A stretch of DNA of 64,000 bases from contig NW_019091476.1 in assembly GCF_001949145.1 (NCBI RefSeq), positions 1,322,634-1,386,633 on the forward strand. Direction: 5' to 3'. The notes below the pieces were generated by a model. That model made no database searches. It was not told where the DNA came from and saw only the letters and a list, made by a program, of their open reading frames with translations. How positions within the stretch are numbered: position 1 is the first letter of the stretch; every line of letters begins with the position of its first letter. Shown in pieces: positions 39,301-54,300 of the stretch. Source of the DNA: Acanthaster planci. Taxonomy: Eukaryota; Echinodermata; Asteroidea; Valvatida; Acanthasteridae. Both the position numbers and the translations under genes were made by a program.

Positions 39301-42300
39301 CAGTCACCTCTTCCCCTCCAGCATGGCGTGACCTACTATAGCACACTGCGAGCCATCACCAATGGAGACAACGTCTTGGAGGCCACGTCCAACGGCTTCA
39401 CGGTGGACATCACTCCACCGGAGATTGTGATCACCGGCTTAGGCCAGTATGATGCAAGGGTCAATCTAGTGAGTGAATTTATTTCTTCTTTTCTGTTACA
39501 CTCTCAAAAATTCCTCTTTTACCCTCAACAGTTTCTGTTAATTGCTTTACACAGCTAGACAGCTACATGTCAGTAAGGTTACTAGTGCTTTACGTCCCTT
39601 TTCTAATGAGATGTGAAATTGAAAATTGATACTGGCTGCTGGAATGTTTGAAGGGTAACTGAACAAAGGATCAATGATACGCTGGTTCACATTCAGGTAC
39701 GGTTGTAATCCTTTTCACTATGTTTTATTTCCAGAGCTTAGACGGTGGAGTCAATCTTTACCAGTCCAACACAGACTCTGTTGATGCCATGTGGGATGTT
39801 CAAGATGGAGAGAGTGATGTCACTGCTACATACTTCTACATGGGGCAGTACCCAGGGAGTGACAATGTCTACCCCATTACATCAACAGATAGATCCTACA
39901 TTCCATCAGCACTTGTGAGGCCTGCCCCAATAGGTAAAGTTTGACAGGGTGCTTGAATGACTGGCTCCCCTAGTTGCCCTTCCACCAAATGATTGATAGT
40001 TCTATTCACATAACTGGCATGACATCCTTCAACTCTCACCCGCTGCCTTACCTGGCTGGCTNGCACCCCATTCCCTTGTTGCCCCTACCGGCTGGCTGCA
40101 TTCAATGGTCAAGCCTATAGCCATCATGGATTGGATAAATGCCTATTTTGTGATTGCATAGATATGATGCATATTCTAAGACCAGATCATGATTGGCTGC
40201 ATGTTGATCCAGTTTAATGAATGATTTTCAACTTGTGGGTCTCATTGTCATTTTGTGGTGTTCGTCAAGCATAGTATGTCTTGACCGTAATTTGTTTCAA
40301 TTTTGTAATGCCACACCTGATAAATGCTTAGCTGTTCAACTGTTGCTATTTTGAATTAGTAACCAAGAGTTATATCACAAGTTTCGCCATCTTTTCCTAT
40401 GGAAACCATCTGTGTTTGATCCAGGTATCCCCAACATTTTGAGTGTTCAAGCAGTCAACAGTGTTGGGTCCAGGAGAACTGTGCACAGCACAGGTTTGAC
40501 TGTGGATAACACCCCACCTAGTGGTGGTCAGGTTGGTGCTTCCTAAACTCATTTTTCCATTGAACAAAACATATATGTCCCTTCTCAAGCTTGCTGATTA
40601 ATGGCCCTGTTAAGTCCTAGTGTTGAAAAGGAAGTCAAGGTGGTGTAGTTGTCATTTCTGTGACCCAAGTTCAACTCTTATCTTGTTGGCACTCAGCTTA
40701 GGTTTTCAATTCCTGGTTGGTTCCGTGGGTTTTCCCTGGAATTTTTTTTTACCGGGGTTCTCCTCCCACTCCTAAAATTGAATATTTCTTCGCTTTTTGT
40801 ATTGTTTCTCATAATCATCCTATGATGGCACTTGCACTGTTGGATGCAAAGCTATTTTTTATGGACTGGAGAATCTGACTTATTTGCATTTACACATAGT
40901 TTTCCTGTTTTCATTTCTCTTCACATGCAGTAAAATATAAACATCTGTATTACAGTAAATGCTTTGATTTATTGTCTTCATTGACAATCTGCTTGCAATA
41001 TTTTGACCTCCGATTTCAGTACACTGTGGACATCTTCTGATTCTCTTATTGCCTACTTACCCTTACCAGGTCCAGTGTCCTGCCTTCATCCATGCTGACA
41101 GCATTCTCTTGTGTAGCTGGACTGGCTTCCTCGATGCTGAGTCTGGTATCGATCACTACAGTTTTCTCGTTGGGACAGCCCAGGGCCTGAGCGATGCATA
41201 TCAGTCTGGTACCTTGCCTGGATACCTCACTCGCTACAGTGTCAGAGGTCAGTTGGCACATCATACATTTAAATGTGGGCTGTTAAAGGTTGATTTAAAG
41301 GGGAGCATGAAGTATGTGGGAAGACTATTTTTCACAAAGGTGTAAATGATAGCATAAATATTATGATCTCATACTTGACAGATATGAATTTGGCTCACAA
41401 CCAAGTCTACTATGCCACTGTGGAGGCTTTCAATGCTATCAACCAAAGCACTATGGCATTCTCTGCCCCAATCAAGATCGATGATACTCCTCCGTCATAT
41501 GGCCTGGTGGTAGAGCTGCCTGGAATACACACCTTCAATTTCAGTGATCCGATGAGTCTGCCAGAATTGGACTGTACTAACCAAGAGGAATGCTTACTCC
41601 TGGACGGAGAGTGTCTGGAATCACTCACTCAGCTGCAGATCCTGTGGCAGCCATTCACTGACGGAGACACCCAAATCACTAAGTATGAGGTTGCCCTGGG
41701 CACCACACCTGGGGGTTCTCAGGTCAAACCCTTCTATGAAGTGTCCAAGGATCAGACATCAGAGCTCATCACTAACATTGATCTGAGTGATATCCGTAAG
41801 GTCTATGCCACAGTTAGAGGCTACAATGAAGCCGGTCTGACCAGCACTGCTGTGTCCAATGGCATTTTTGTCAGCCGGTTCAGTGCCGGCCTTCAACCTC
41901 TCCGACCCTTCCAGGTCAAAGATGGAGTCAGCGACAACGAACTTGGTGACATGGACTTCCAAACATCACTCCATGAGATGAGTGCAGCATGGGACTTCAG
42001 CGGGGACCCCTGTCCTATCACGAAGTATGAGTGGGCCATCTATAGAGTTGACAACCAGGAGATTCAGCCATTCACCAATGTTCAAGGTAATGACACAGAT
42101 ACTAGACTTTGAGGGCTTTTTAATGTCTAAAACCATCTGTGTACTTCCAGCTAAATGTCAGCATTTTTGTTTCAATTTGGAGGTAGAGCATGAAATTTCT
42201 GTGGAGTCATTTTGTTGTGAAGCCAAACCCTTTTGGCAAAATAGGCAAAATTAACACCTTTGGCTTTTTTAATGTTTTTCCCTTACTAAGTAAATGATTT

Positions 42301-45300
42301 CCTTAACGTCTGAATCTAAAAACAGCATCTGGTTTCATTAATGAAACAGACCAAACTTCAGACACCAACACAGATGTTGAAATGACAGATGGTGAGACCT
42401 ACTACAGCATTGTGCGGGCTACCAACGCCCTTGGCCTGGCCATCACTGTCCGATCTGATGGAATCACTGTGAAGCGAGAACCCTTGATACCTGGGCAGGT
42501 GTATGATGGCCTCCTGGTGGGCTTTGATCTGACTTACCAGAAGGAGACGGATACCATATCAGCAAGCTGGAGGGGGTTTGGACAGGGAATGCCAGTTAAA
42601 GAAACTGTTCATCACACAGGTAAGTGCGAGCATAATCAAAATAGACAATTGTTGGAAAGAAACTGGAGAGCCTTCGTCTTTGATTCTGAATTCTGAGATT
42701 AGACATTAAAGGGGATTAAAATAACCAATTTGTTCGCTTAAACCTCAGAATTGACCCCCATCCATTGTTAATTGTTTTTTAGCTGCTAAGTGATTTTCCC
42801 TCCCACCCCCAGAAACCCCCCCCCTCTGGAAAAATGTAGTTTGTCTCCCTGAAAATCTCCTGGTGATGCCCTTGTGAAGGATTATAGTTGTCTTTACTGT
42901 TACCTGTTAAGGAAGGATTCAGGTCAACACCCTAGAAATTTGCACTTTGTGCTACATTATATTTGAGTTAGACTGTTGTTGACTTACATGTATGTCCACT
43001 ACCCTGAATTCCTATCTAGGAAATGCTGAAATCGCCAGAGACCTCTTCTCGGAGCAAAGTATTGATTACTACGAGGCAGCGGTCGGTACTGACCCTCGCT
43101 ACCCTAAGACCAGAGACAATGTAGTGCCCTTCACTCACGTTGGCTTAAACACCACAGTCACCTTCACTAACCTGGACCTGACAGTACAAGACTCAACTTA
43201 CTACGTGACAGTTAGGGCATACAGTGTGAACTTTGCCACAGCTGAGGTGACATCCACAGGGATCAGTGTTGGGATAGGCAGCACAGTCCATGGTAGGCCT
43301 CTTCTAAATTCTGCGATGGAAAACATAAAGGAGGAGGAAATGGAAAGGCTGATTTGAGCAATGAAAAACATGCAAGGCTGACACTTTGATATGAGTAGAA
43401 TCATTCCCAAAAAGGCTTGGTCAAAACATATTGCTTTCATGAAAATGCAAGGCACCTTTTTAGCTAATTCCTAAATATTTCCTAGTCTTTTCAACTCATG
43501 TAATTGACTTGAATTACTTTGAGATCTTTTAGAAAGCTGTCTGATTTCTCTTGTTGAAGTGCAAGGAAGCCTCATGAAACAACTGTTATGTATTTCTTGT
43601 TTGAATAAAATACTCAAAGTTAGGTTAAAATTAAAAATTGATATCTTTTCAAACAAGAACCCAATCATAACCTGATGTTCCAAGGTCTTTATTTTCATGT
43701 AGACTTCTTTTTCTTGGTGTGAATTGTTTTAAAACTTCACCAACTGAAATGTGCAGTGACATGAATTGACTCTTCGTGTCAACCATAAATCTTAATTTGG
43801 TCAGTGTCATCCAGTATTGAGGCAATTATGATATGAGTTGAATATTTTGCTTGATTGCATTTTGCAACTGACCAGGAACTGAGGTAGAAGTGCCCAAGTA
43901 TGTGAACTCGGTCTCAGAGGTCCAAATCATGTGGGGAGAATATGAATCCACACTCCCCATCCTGTTCTACTACGCCGGCCTGGGTGAACCCTCCCCGTCC
44001 TCCATCCCACCTGAAGACATGGACTGCCTGGATATGCTGTTGGGGACCAAGGAGGCCCAGGCAACCTTCAGCAAGAGGCAAATGCGCTTTGTTGGCAAAG
44101 ACACCTATGTAGATATCAGAAGCCTGAGTCTGACCCAGGAAGACTCCTACTATGTGACTGTTGTGGGTGAGTAAATTATTTCTATTTATAGCACACTGTT
44201 TGCTTGTTCTTTATCCTGGTTGGCTGAAACAGGTTGGGTTCACAACTATGCATATAGGCTAGTGCAGTTAAGTTGCTTCAGTGTAAACTAGACAGACCTG
44301 GATTATTTTTGACTTCTTACAGTGCCCTCAAATGATGCAAACAGTAAATAGCAACTCAGAAAATGAATCCAGAGAAGCTAAAAGCTTTCCTTAAATTGAC
44401 AAGTTGCTTATCGTTCATCATGAGCTAACTTTCTGAATTAATGCAGTTGAATGTATAAACCTGAAAATACTTTTTTGTATTTTATATATTTGACAGAGGT
44501 GCGTTATAAAACACAAATGGACTGGCATAATTCAGTTATTTCTGCATGTTCATGAATCCTTAAGGTCTGTTAGTGACCAGATGGGGTCATACAGTATTTC
44601 CACCAGCCTATGGCCTCCACTAGAAGATGAGGGTTAGTTTCAGCCTTTGGAAATAAAGGACCATCTTCTGATCACTCAAAGTCCCTTTGGACGCACAGGC
44701 ATGCACGAGCAACCTCACTGCCAGTTTAAAGTGTATAATATAGTGTATTGATGTAGCCAAAGTTGGCCAGATGAGACTGAATTTTTATTTTGTTCAACTT
44801 TTGTCCTTTAGGAGTGAATGAAGGGGGAGAGTGTAATTCATCTACCAGTTATTTCACAGTTGATGTCACACCTCCTCTTGAGGGTCGACTGCGTGGAGGA
44901 CCTTTCTATGACATGGTATGAGTTCTCAGGAAAACAGTGTATTTGGCATCTGTTTTTACAGCAGCCAGGCCACTTAAGATATACCTGTAGGCTCTCCACA
45001 TTGCCTTCCATGCTTGGAAACAGATCCAGCAAACAGGACGAGAAGCCACCACTGTATAGTGGTACCAACTTTCGCATGGGAGCAATTATACATGTTAACA
45101 TGCCACATGAAATCGCCAAGTTTATGAACATGTGTGATATGGCCCTGAGTGTGTTGCCCTTGCAGCAATTACATTGCCTAGGATGAGTCATATCATACAT
45201 GTTAGAGCACACATGTGATATGGCCCTGAGTGTGTTGCCCTTCCGGTAATTGCATCCCCTAGGATGAGTCTGTATCACACCCGTTAAAGCACACATGTGT

Positions 45301-48300
45301 GATATGGCCCCGAGTGTGTTGCCCCTGCAGTAATTGCATCCTTCTAGGATGAGTCTATATGACACCTTTTAGAGCACCCGGATATGACCCTTCGAGTGTG
45401 TTGCCCTTGAAGTAATTGCATCCCTCTAGGATGAGTCTATACATGTTAGAGCACACATGTGATATGGCCCTGAGTGTGTTGCCCTTGCAGTAATTGTATC
45501 CCATAGGATGAGTTTTTATCACACCCATTAGAGCATACCTGGTCGTCTGTGTGTTGTCCTTGTAGTAATTGCATCCCATAGGACGAGTCTATATCACACC
45601 CGTTAGAGCACCCATGTTTACGTTTATTTTCATGTAGTTAAGAAAACTAGGCAAAAGTACCCACTTTCCTTGCACTGGAAACTCTTTTAAGCTGAATTTG
45701 TGTCAATGGTTTCCTTGACTGTTCTTCTTCCTTTTGCCAAGGATGAATAATTAAAATGCTTGAAAAATGTTTTCCACAAAGGAAGTAATTAGCATTATGT
45801 GAACCTTGCCAAGTCCACACAAAGTTCGTACAACTTGTATTATGTGGAACTCATTTTCAATTTTTTTGTGAGTCCACACAAGGAGTGTAAGGTTGGGGCA
45901 TAATTACTTCTGTTGTTTTCAAATCCTTTCTATCACTACCCGCAGGCAGCAGCATACACCGACAGCACCGATTCAGTCTCTGTTGCCTGGGAGGGCTACA
46001 GGGATGATGAAAGTGGAATCAAGTCCTTCAACCTCCGCCTGATGCAGGCTGCATCGTGTGACATCGACGATGACAACAACCTGACTCCGCTACCCAACCA
46101 AGACTGGCTGGTACTCAGCCCAGACACCAGAGATTTTACATTTGTGGCCCTAAGCCTTGCGGTAAGTCTGTTTCGCGTTTATCTCCTGATACACCAAGCC
46201 ATTGATAATTGATGAACTGAATTTTCTCAAGTTCCAAAACCTTCAGAGTGACTTTTATTGTCTCATTAGATAAAAGTAGAACTGTTTTCCAGTTCATTAT
46301 CCTCACTAATTTAGTCATAATGCCTGCCAATCTCTTGGCTTATTCACATGTTTGCCTGACAGGTTTTGCTCTGTCACTATGTGCCTGACCATTGTTATTT
46401 ACCATTTTCTTACAATGCAGACAAACCAGCCCTACTATGCTCAAATGTCGGCTGTTAACAACGCTGGAGGCAGTATCCAGTCCCAATTCGGACCCATCTT
46501 TGTCGACTCTTCAGAACCGACAGCTGGAATGGTGGTCGATGGAATGGATTTCATGATGGACGTAAAAAACAGCAAGGATCGAAATCAAGTTTCTGGTAAA
46601 GTGACATTGCTAGGTAGTTCATTCACTGCTTTGACAATAGGTTTCATGATAAAGCAGTACCTAATATTGTTAACCCTGAGGCTCTCATTGGCTGATTTGT
46701 TTTGCTGTATGCAGGAACAATCCTTCATTTGCCCAACCCAGTGGGTCCATCTTGTCCAATGAAGGACATTCCCTTCACGGATCCACATTGGTCAGCGATG
46801 GATTTCAAAGGACTGTTGAATATGAAAAGAGACAAGTGGGACTTGGAATACAAAATGCAGCAGGTAGGCTGGTCAGTGTAGTGTTTAATGAAAATTGCCT
46901 GAGATAATAAAGTAAATCGGTTTTTATTTCCACAGGAAATCCTCATGGGTATTTTTCAAAAATGTTTTAAGGTTTGTGTTGTCCCCATTGTTTGGATTGT
47001 CTAGGTATCTGCATCCAATGAGAGTTTGACACTTAAGATGGAGCGGGACACAAGAGGGCCTCGCATGCTCTCTGGGGCCTATGTCACCAATGCACAGATT
47101 GTCAGGAGCTCTGAGTATGAGGTTAGTAGAGACTACTTAAAGAAGCACAAGGGAGAGCACTTATTGTTATGTTCAAAATATTCAAATACTCCCCAGCATT
47201 AACTTGTGCAAGTGGAATTGCATTTGATTTGATACTCATATAACTTCCAACTGAGCCAGTTATTGGGAAGGCATCCCAATGTTTACCGACCAAAATGTTT
47301 TGTTCCCAAAAATTTAATTGGATGTTCAAAAAAATGGATGGCAGAGACATCATCTAAAGCTCACTTTTACTGATGCGATAAGAAATTCACCATTTCCAAC
47401 TCCAGATATGCAGTGTTAAATTTGACAAAAGTTGTGGTGTTTTGCACTGCCTTGTGCCATGCAAAGGTAATGTGATGATGATAAAAATCCAGCAGAAGCA
47501 TGGAGTTTTGGATAAAGATGGGGTTCATTTTGCTGCCAGATAGAATCACACAGCCAGAATGTGATAGGTGTGTGATGTGATTTCTGGTCCAAATATAGTT
47601 ATACTCCTTAATTATCTAAAAAGAAATGAAGTAAAGTTAACACCAAACATAGAAGGTAGTTCACTTTCGCTGCGTGTAGACTGTAGGCTTTGCAAATGGT
47701 CACAAGAAAGTCTTGTATTGTGTGAGAGAAAGACTAGAAATGTACGTGTTTGCATATTCTTTGCTTTTGACATTTCCAATTGGGAATTACTGCTGGACCT
47801 CTTGACTTGGCATTGCTCCTGAGGCACATATATAATGTATGGCTCACTGTACACACATGCCTCTGACAAAAGCACAGGTCAACATCAGGCATATAATCAA
47901 TCACACTGTTAGCAATGTCCCATTGGGCTTGTATACATGTGGTATTTATCATTTGCCCCAAGAGCCAATTAAAGTTAATCAGGCATGCAATCTTTCCTCG
48001 GATCAGCTGATGATTTCCTCATTTTTCACTTCACTTATACCATTGAAAATTAAAAAACACTGTACAAAGTCTTGTAAAGATTGGAATAGCCTCATTTTGT
48101 CAAAGTCCAAGTTGCATACCTGGTTAACGTAAATTCATATTTCGATTTCAAAAGAAGATAATTTTGTACGTTTTGAAAATAATTTTTACCTGTTTGGTCC
48201 ATTGGCCAAACAGCTAGGTTTATGTTCATTTTTCTGTTTTATTTCTTTTTCGACAATAACCCCTTAACATAATGCATGGCCTTTCCACACCCCTTTGGGC

Positions 48301-51300
48301 CTTTTAATTAACAAGCCAAATTCTTGTTAAACTATTTGAAGATATATGCCAAGTCATGATGTCATAATGACGTCATCACAAGTCATGTGGCAGGCCCACA
48401 AATGTAAACTTTTTGTAAGCTAATATATCCAGAAACAAACTGCTGAAGTTTACAAATTGTTAAAATATTGTTATTTTTCATTTATTACGACCTGTCTCCT
48501 GAACAAAACAAGGCATTTTTAAAATTCTTTTTCACTACCTTTGTTTGACTATGTAGATGTGTAAGGTCTTTTGAAATTATGTGACATCAAAATTGTGATT
48601 AGTGATCAGCATGCAGAACATCCAACTGTCTTGAAATTTGATCGGATGATAAAATATGCCTTCCTTGTGACGAAGCTGAAGAGACTTCATGATGACATCA
48701 TCCTTTGATTCTGTATTGATTTTGAATATTTGTATTTATATATGTATTTTTGTTCTATTTTCAATTTTAGTACTACATGTATTTCCACTCAAATCAACTT
48801 GACGCTTCCAAGATATGAAATTCTTAGGGAGGACCCTTAAATGTTTGTTGCATTTCGCCAGTCCGCTTTGACAACAACAGACACTCCATACCTTCTTTGC
48901 GCATGAATACGGAAAACATTTTAAAAGGCTAAAACGGCTCTTGTGTTTCGTTTTCATTTCCTTGTTCACAGACTCTCCATTTTCATTTTCTTTTCCTTAA
49001 TTTTGTGCATTTATAATGTACTTCTCCTGCCAAAGACTACCTTAAGATTTCTTTGTTAATACCAGCTTTTTACTCACCTACCAGTTTGATTTGAAGGCAG
49101 CACCGCCTGACCTGCACAGCGTGACTAGCATTCTATTCTGGGATGGCCCGGATGGAACCATCGGGGATTTTGACTTTGGTGGACGGGAGAACTGGCAAGA
49201 AGGAATCTGTCAGTGCTGCTATCAACGACCCTTTAATCAAGTAAGTCTGGAAACTTTGATGTGGCATGTATTATACAAGTGGAAAAACAAACAATGCAGC
49301 ACTTGCACCATCCAGAGCTTGCCTCAACGAGCTCACTTTTGGAATTCATTGTTGACATTTTACAAATATAGTGTTGATAATCGTCTGTTCTTCATTGTTA
49401 TTATCAGTAGGCGCTATTACCCAAATACAAATTCATTCATTTAAAGCTACAAATACCACAGATTTTCTAATCATGAGTTGTAAAATTGGCCTTTCTGGTA
49501 ACCTGTTTGTGGCACTTTGGAAATTGTTCCTATTATGTGCATCTTGGACTTGTAAGGCCAGCATCATCCTTACAAAGATGTCTTATCACATCACTAGAGG
49601 GATGCAGATATTTTATGGTCATTTCACAAAAAAATTTGTTGGGCATTTCGTTGAATCTTACTGTCTTGTGGTAATTTACCTTGTGCATGCACCAGAATAC
49701 TGCAAGACTATTTATTGGCACTGTGACAATGGCGGTGGAAGGATTTTCAAAGTGGGGAGCCAGTTGTGAGACCTTCAGGCATCTGCCAATAAATAGCCAT
49801 GCCCCATTATAGGACTCGTAAAAAGTGGAGGGGCAGCTTGCCCCCAGTCAAAAAGTGTGGAGGGGTCAAACCCTCCCACCCCCTTCTGCCACCAGTGTAC
49901 TGCAAAGTGTCTGAATTTAGAACTAACATTGAGAAGAATGTTGGTGCATGCTGTGCAACTGGCTCTTATGCACAAGGAAATGAAAGGAGAGTAGCTCTGC
50001 TACAACTGTTTGAGACTGGTGCACAGGGATAACAGGAAGACGAGACATTCAAATCAAAACTGTTCATTAATGTCCCCCATCAATCAACAAGGTAGAGCTT
50101 TCTCGGAGGACTATTTGGTCCAGTCACAAGGAAAAAAGTCTTGTTAGGCTGACATTGGCAAGTAGTTCACGGTGCAAAAGCAAGTCCCTTTTAATAAGCC
50201 AAGTTGGCTCATCAAGCGGAAGTTAATATGTAGTTTCCTTGTCACTGAGAATATTTTTATTCCCCAAGATAGAATGGCAGTCCACTATTGCTCCCTGGCT
50301 ACTGCCACTTCCCATATTTCTGTGTGGATGGAAAAGCAGGGGTGAATTGGCCTGCCAAGAACCAATGACTTGAGTCTAGCAACCGGATTTGAACCCATGA
50401 CCCTCTGGTCATAAGTGACAAACATACATTATTCTCTCTCTTCCCTACCCCATTCATGCCATTATAATGAGTGGTATATAAGCTGGCATGGTTGGCTAAG
50501 TATTGCTGGACCTATTTAAAAGCTTTCAGACAGTACTAACAAAGGGTCACCAAGTCCAAAGCGACTTAGGGTATACGTGAATATAGTCGTTTGGACCTGA
50601 ATTATGAGATTTAATGGTCTTATGTATCCCATTTTCCAGCCTTTACGTCATGAAAACACAATATTTCTCTTTCATCACAGTCCATGTGCCCTCAATGTGA
50701 CTGTCAGGACTTCTTAGGAATACTTGATTCATCTGAAGACAACTCAATGTATGCAAGTACCACCAACATGCCACCTGTGACCACAGCTAGTGAGTTCACA
50801 TCCAGTGGTATACATGAACAGCCTGAAGTGACCAGTAGTGCCTCACTGACCACTTTGACCTCCAGACCATGGGCCATCCGTAGACAAAATGAAGATGGGG
50901 ACAGCGTGTCCAATGATGAGAATGCTGGATTGATTACACAGAGAGCATGCGGCTTCCAACTCTATCCAAGTAAGATGGACGTCTTGTGAAGGCGTGATGG
51001 AGGAAACAACTGTCTTTTCAAAAGTCATCAATTTAAGTTGGTCATGTTTAATCTGCATGGTGACTGTGGTAATGCTATTGCTGTTTATACTTTATACAGT
51101 ATTTATACTTTATACAGTGTTTATACAATAGCCCCCACCAATAGTGGTAAGCATTGTGGTAAGCTTTCTCATGGCAACTGCTCTGTAGAAAAGCCAACGT
51201 TTGGTTTTCTAAGGAGCGACTGTCAACACTACACTTTCTGCCGTGAAAGGGGACCATCAGAAGTGAAATGCCCTTTGATTTAGTCCATAGTTGTTTTTCT

Positions 51301-54300
51301 TCGAAAACAGAATTTGCTTTGTTTCATGTTTATTGTACTTTTGAGTACCTGAATTTAGTGAGCTCTATTTAGGTACCAGCAAGTGTCCTGTTTCCTCAAG
51401 TTTCAGTATAAACTTGCAAAGGGAATTTCTCTATGTTATCAGGAGTTTGCATGAGCCATACAGTCCTCCTTTTTTATTGCTATTTTACCTCAGTCTATGA
51501 ATTCCTTCCTAGATGGCAGTGCATCTCAAGCTGTAATGTGGTGTCGTTACTTCAAGGATGGTCAGCGAATGTCCTCTCAGCCTGTAGATCTAGACTTTGA
51601 TCCGTCAGTAGAGGAGCGTCATTACGCAGTCAGCTTTAGAAGCACACCATTTGATGCACATGAGGTATACCAGGACAAGCATAATAAGCAAATCCAATAT
51701 GTCTGTGGCACTTGACTCTGGCCACAGCAAATACTGCTCCATGGCTCTAATAACTCTAATGGGCCACTTTTGGTGACGTTTGCCTTTATCTAAAAAGTTG
51801 GCTGCCGTACCTTGCCTTCTTCAAAAGTCAAAATTTTCAGGTCACGAACAATACATGTACTATCTGTAAGTGGTTAATGTCAGAATATGGTTTGGGTTGT
51901 TTGCAGCTGTTAAGTGCATTTACTATTGACCTGCTATAATGCCTCATTGTACTGTGGTGTTCAACATTCTCTGCTTTGTAGTTCTGCCCCCATATTTTGC
52001 AGGTACATATACGGCTTTCAGTTTCTTGAAATGTTTTCTGTTATAGGATGAATGGTCCTTTGATGTCCTCATTGATGGTAAGCTGCTGGCCTCACTGACT
52101 GGCATACCAGTCATGTCCTCATCTACCAAGCTCATTCTCCATGTCTTCAATCGAGACAGCTACATTGCTGATCTGCAAGACCCATTCAATCCGCCAGTTG
52201 TCACAGCAACACTCAGGAACTTCAAGTTCGTAAAACCTCTGTGTTTTTTTCACATTTTGTTGCCATATCAAGGGTGCCTTTCTTTTCTAATTGAATACCA
52301 AATTGAAAGAAAGGTCCAACTCCACCTAAACCTTTTTTCAGATCAAAAGAAAAAAATAGACATTTTCTGAAGGGGTTGTAAGGGAAATCAATTAACTTTT
52401 CTTAACAAAAATACTGGAGTTGGGCCTTTCTTTTAATGAGGTATTCCGTTGCTTTGGCAATATTTCTTGCTTCATTTGCTATGCACAGCATAGTATACCT
52501 TACCATTTATTGAAATGCTCCTACCCTTTCTTCTGATTCAGGATGCCACCTGAGCAGAGCAAGCTGTGTCGTTATGGGGCACCATTCAGGGCTGGCACCA
52601 ATCCCGTCTCCCGTTACTTTGCCGGTGTTGGCTCAGAAGCAGGAGCTACTGATATCGTACCTTTCAAGGAGGTAACGTGGATCTTTAACTAACCATGGTG
52701 ATGTCAAACTCGACTACTTGAACTATATTTGGCTACCTCTTTTGAAAATTGTGTAAATGGACTTCAGCAGAGATGTCACTATATGTCTCAGTGTCCCTTA
52801 TACTTTTGAAATCACTTCACACCGTTTTCATTTTCTCCGCTCAGGCTAAAATGCTAGAAAATTTCTGTGTCACCCACTCCCACATTTTAAGCATCAGCCA
52901 TTGGTTAATGCAAAAAAGGAATGTCTCAAAACTCTAACTTACTTTTCCTTTGTTGGAATCCTATCTTGCCAAAGACATGATGCATTTTCAGTTGGTGTAA
53001 GCAGAGTTGCTCTTCTGGTCCGAACTGAAAAGGGCCATTCAGTTATCACATATGCATATACATATGAAAGTGTAACATCAGGTGCTCTTAGGTTGTACCC
53101 AGTGAGATCAATTCTATTGAATTCAAACTCACATTTCTTTCCACAATGAAATAGAGATGTACTAGCATAGACTACATGAATAAGTAACAGTAGATAAAAT
53201 AGATATTAGAGTCAAAAAGGTGTAAAGGATGAAATATCAGTAAGTATGAAGGCATCTCCCAGAAGCCTAGGCTTGTAGCGAGACACCTTGGATGGACTGT
53301 TACACAAAACAGGAAGCACAGAGATGGCTTGACCAGGACAGTACCCAAGTACGGAAACATGTAGATAAACTAGAACAGTATTAAGTACATGTGTTGTCAC
53401 AGAACAATTGGAACAGCTTACAATTGCTGAAAAACCAAATGAGAAGCAAGTGATGTTAGATATCGGGAGACTGATGAGATTGACATATCAGGCAATTTTA
53501 TAGAGCAGTTTGTATTCTAAATTTGAAAAGGCATTAATTCCCAGTAGAATGCTCTAAGCATTCAGAGTTTTATAAATCCCCGACGTGTGACTTTGTACCT
53601 TTCTCGTACTTTTTTCTCTGTGTTTACAGATCGCGAGGCCCTGTGTCCCTTGCATCCATCCCTGTGATCGTTATCAGTGCGATCCCTCGTGTTCTGTAGA
53701 TGCCGTTCCCATCACATTCACCCTCACCAACCTGACCCTGCCCAGACTGGAAATCTTGAATGTAACAGTTGATGATGACACTAATGCAACAGTGGCAACT
53801 TCACAAAAAGATGGAGGATCGCTCCCATTCTTTCTGACAGGTGAGAGAAATTAAATGATGGGTGGATAAAGTATACAGATTAGCAGAATTAATTATCAGT
53901 GTAATAAAAATGGCTTTTCTTGCATGAGTTGCCTTCATTTTGATCCAAGCAGTGAGTCATCCAAGGCAAAAGTGCTAGTTACAAATTACAAGTTAAAAAG
54001 TTAAAACTTCCCATTTGACTTTTTTTCATTTTCTGGGTTTTCTGTTTTTAGTGAAATTTGTCCTTGGAAATGGGAAATTGGTGTCAGCATCCTCCAACGG
54101 CTTCTACGTGGATGAAACCCCAGCAGAACTGGATGTGTTCTTTTATGTAGATCTCAATGTTAGCCGGTACAAGCCGACGTGGTACCAGTCGTCAGAGTCT
54201 ACCATTAGTTGTCTGTGGAGCTTCATTGACATGGAGAGCTTGGTCAAGGTTTGTCAGTGGATTCCTATAGGCAAATAAGACACTGTGTTCATGCAGTTGT

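Noticed and set aside
44838-45579. Minus-strand open frames of 175 and 74 codons with repeated GCNYCKGNTLRAIS
   Set aside because: They are the translation of the 80-bp minisatellite. No start context, splice context or domain was found, so they are not called as a gene.
48350-48400. TGATGTCATAATGACGTCATCA, a CRE/AP-1-like palindrome
   Set aside because: A single short motif deep in an intron with no promoter context. It cannot be supported as regulatory.
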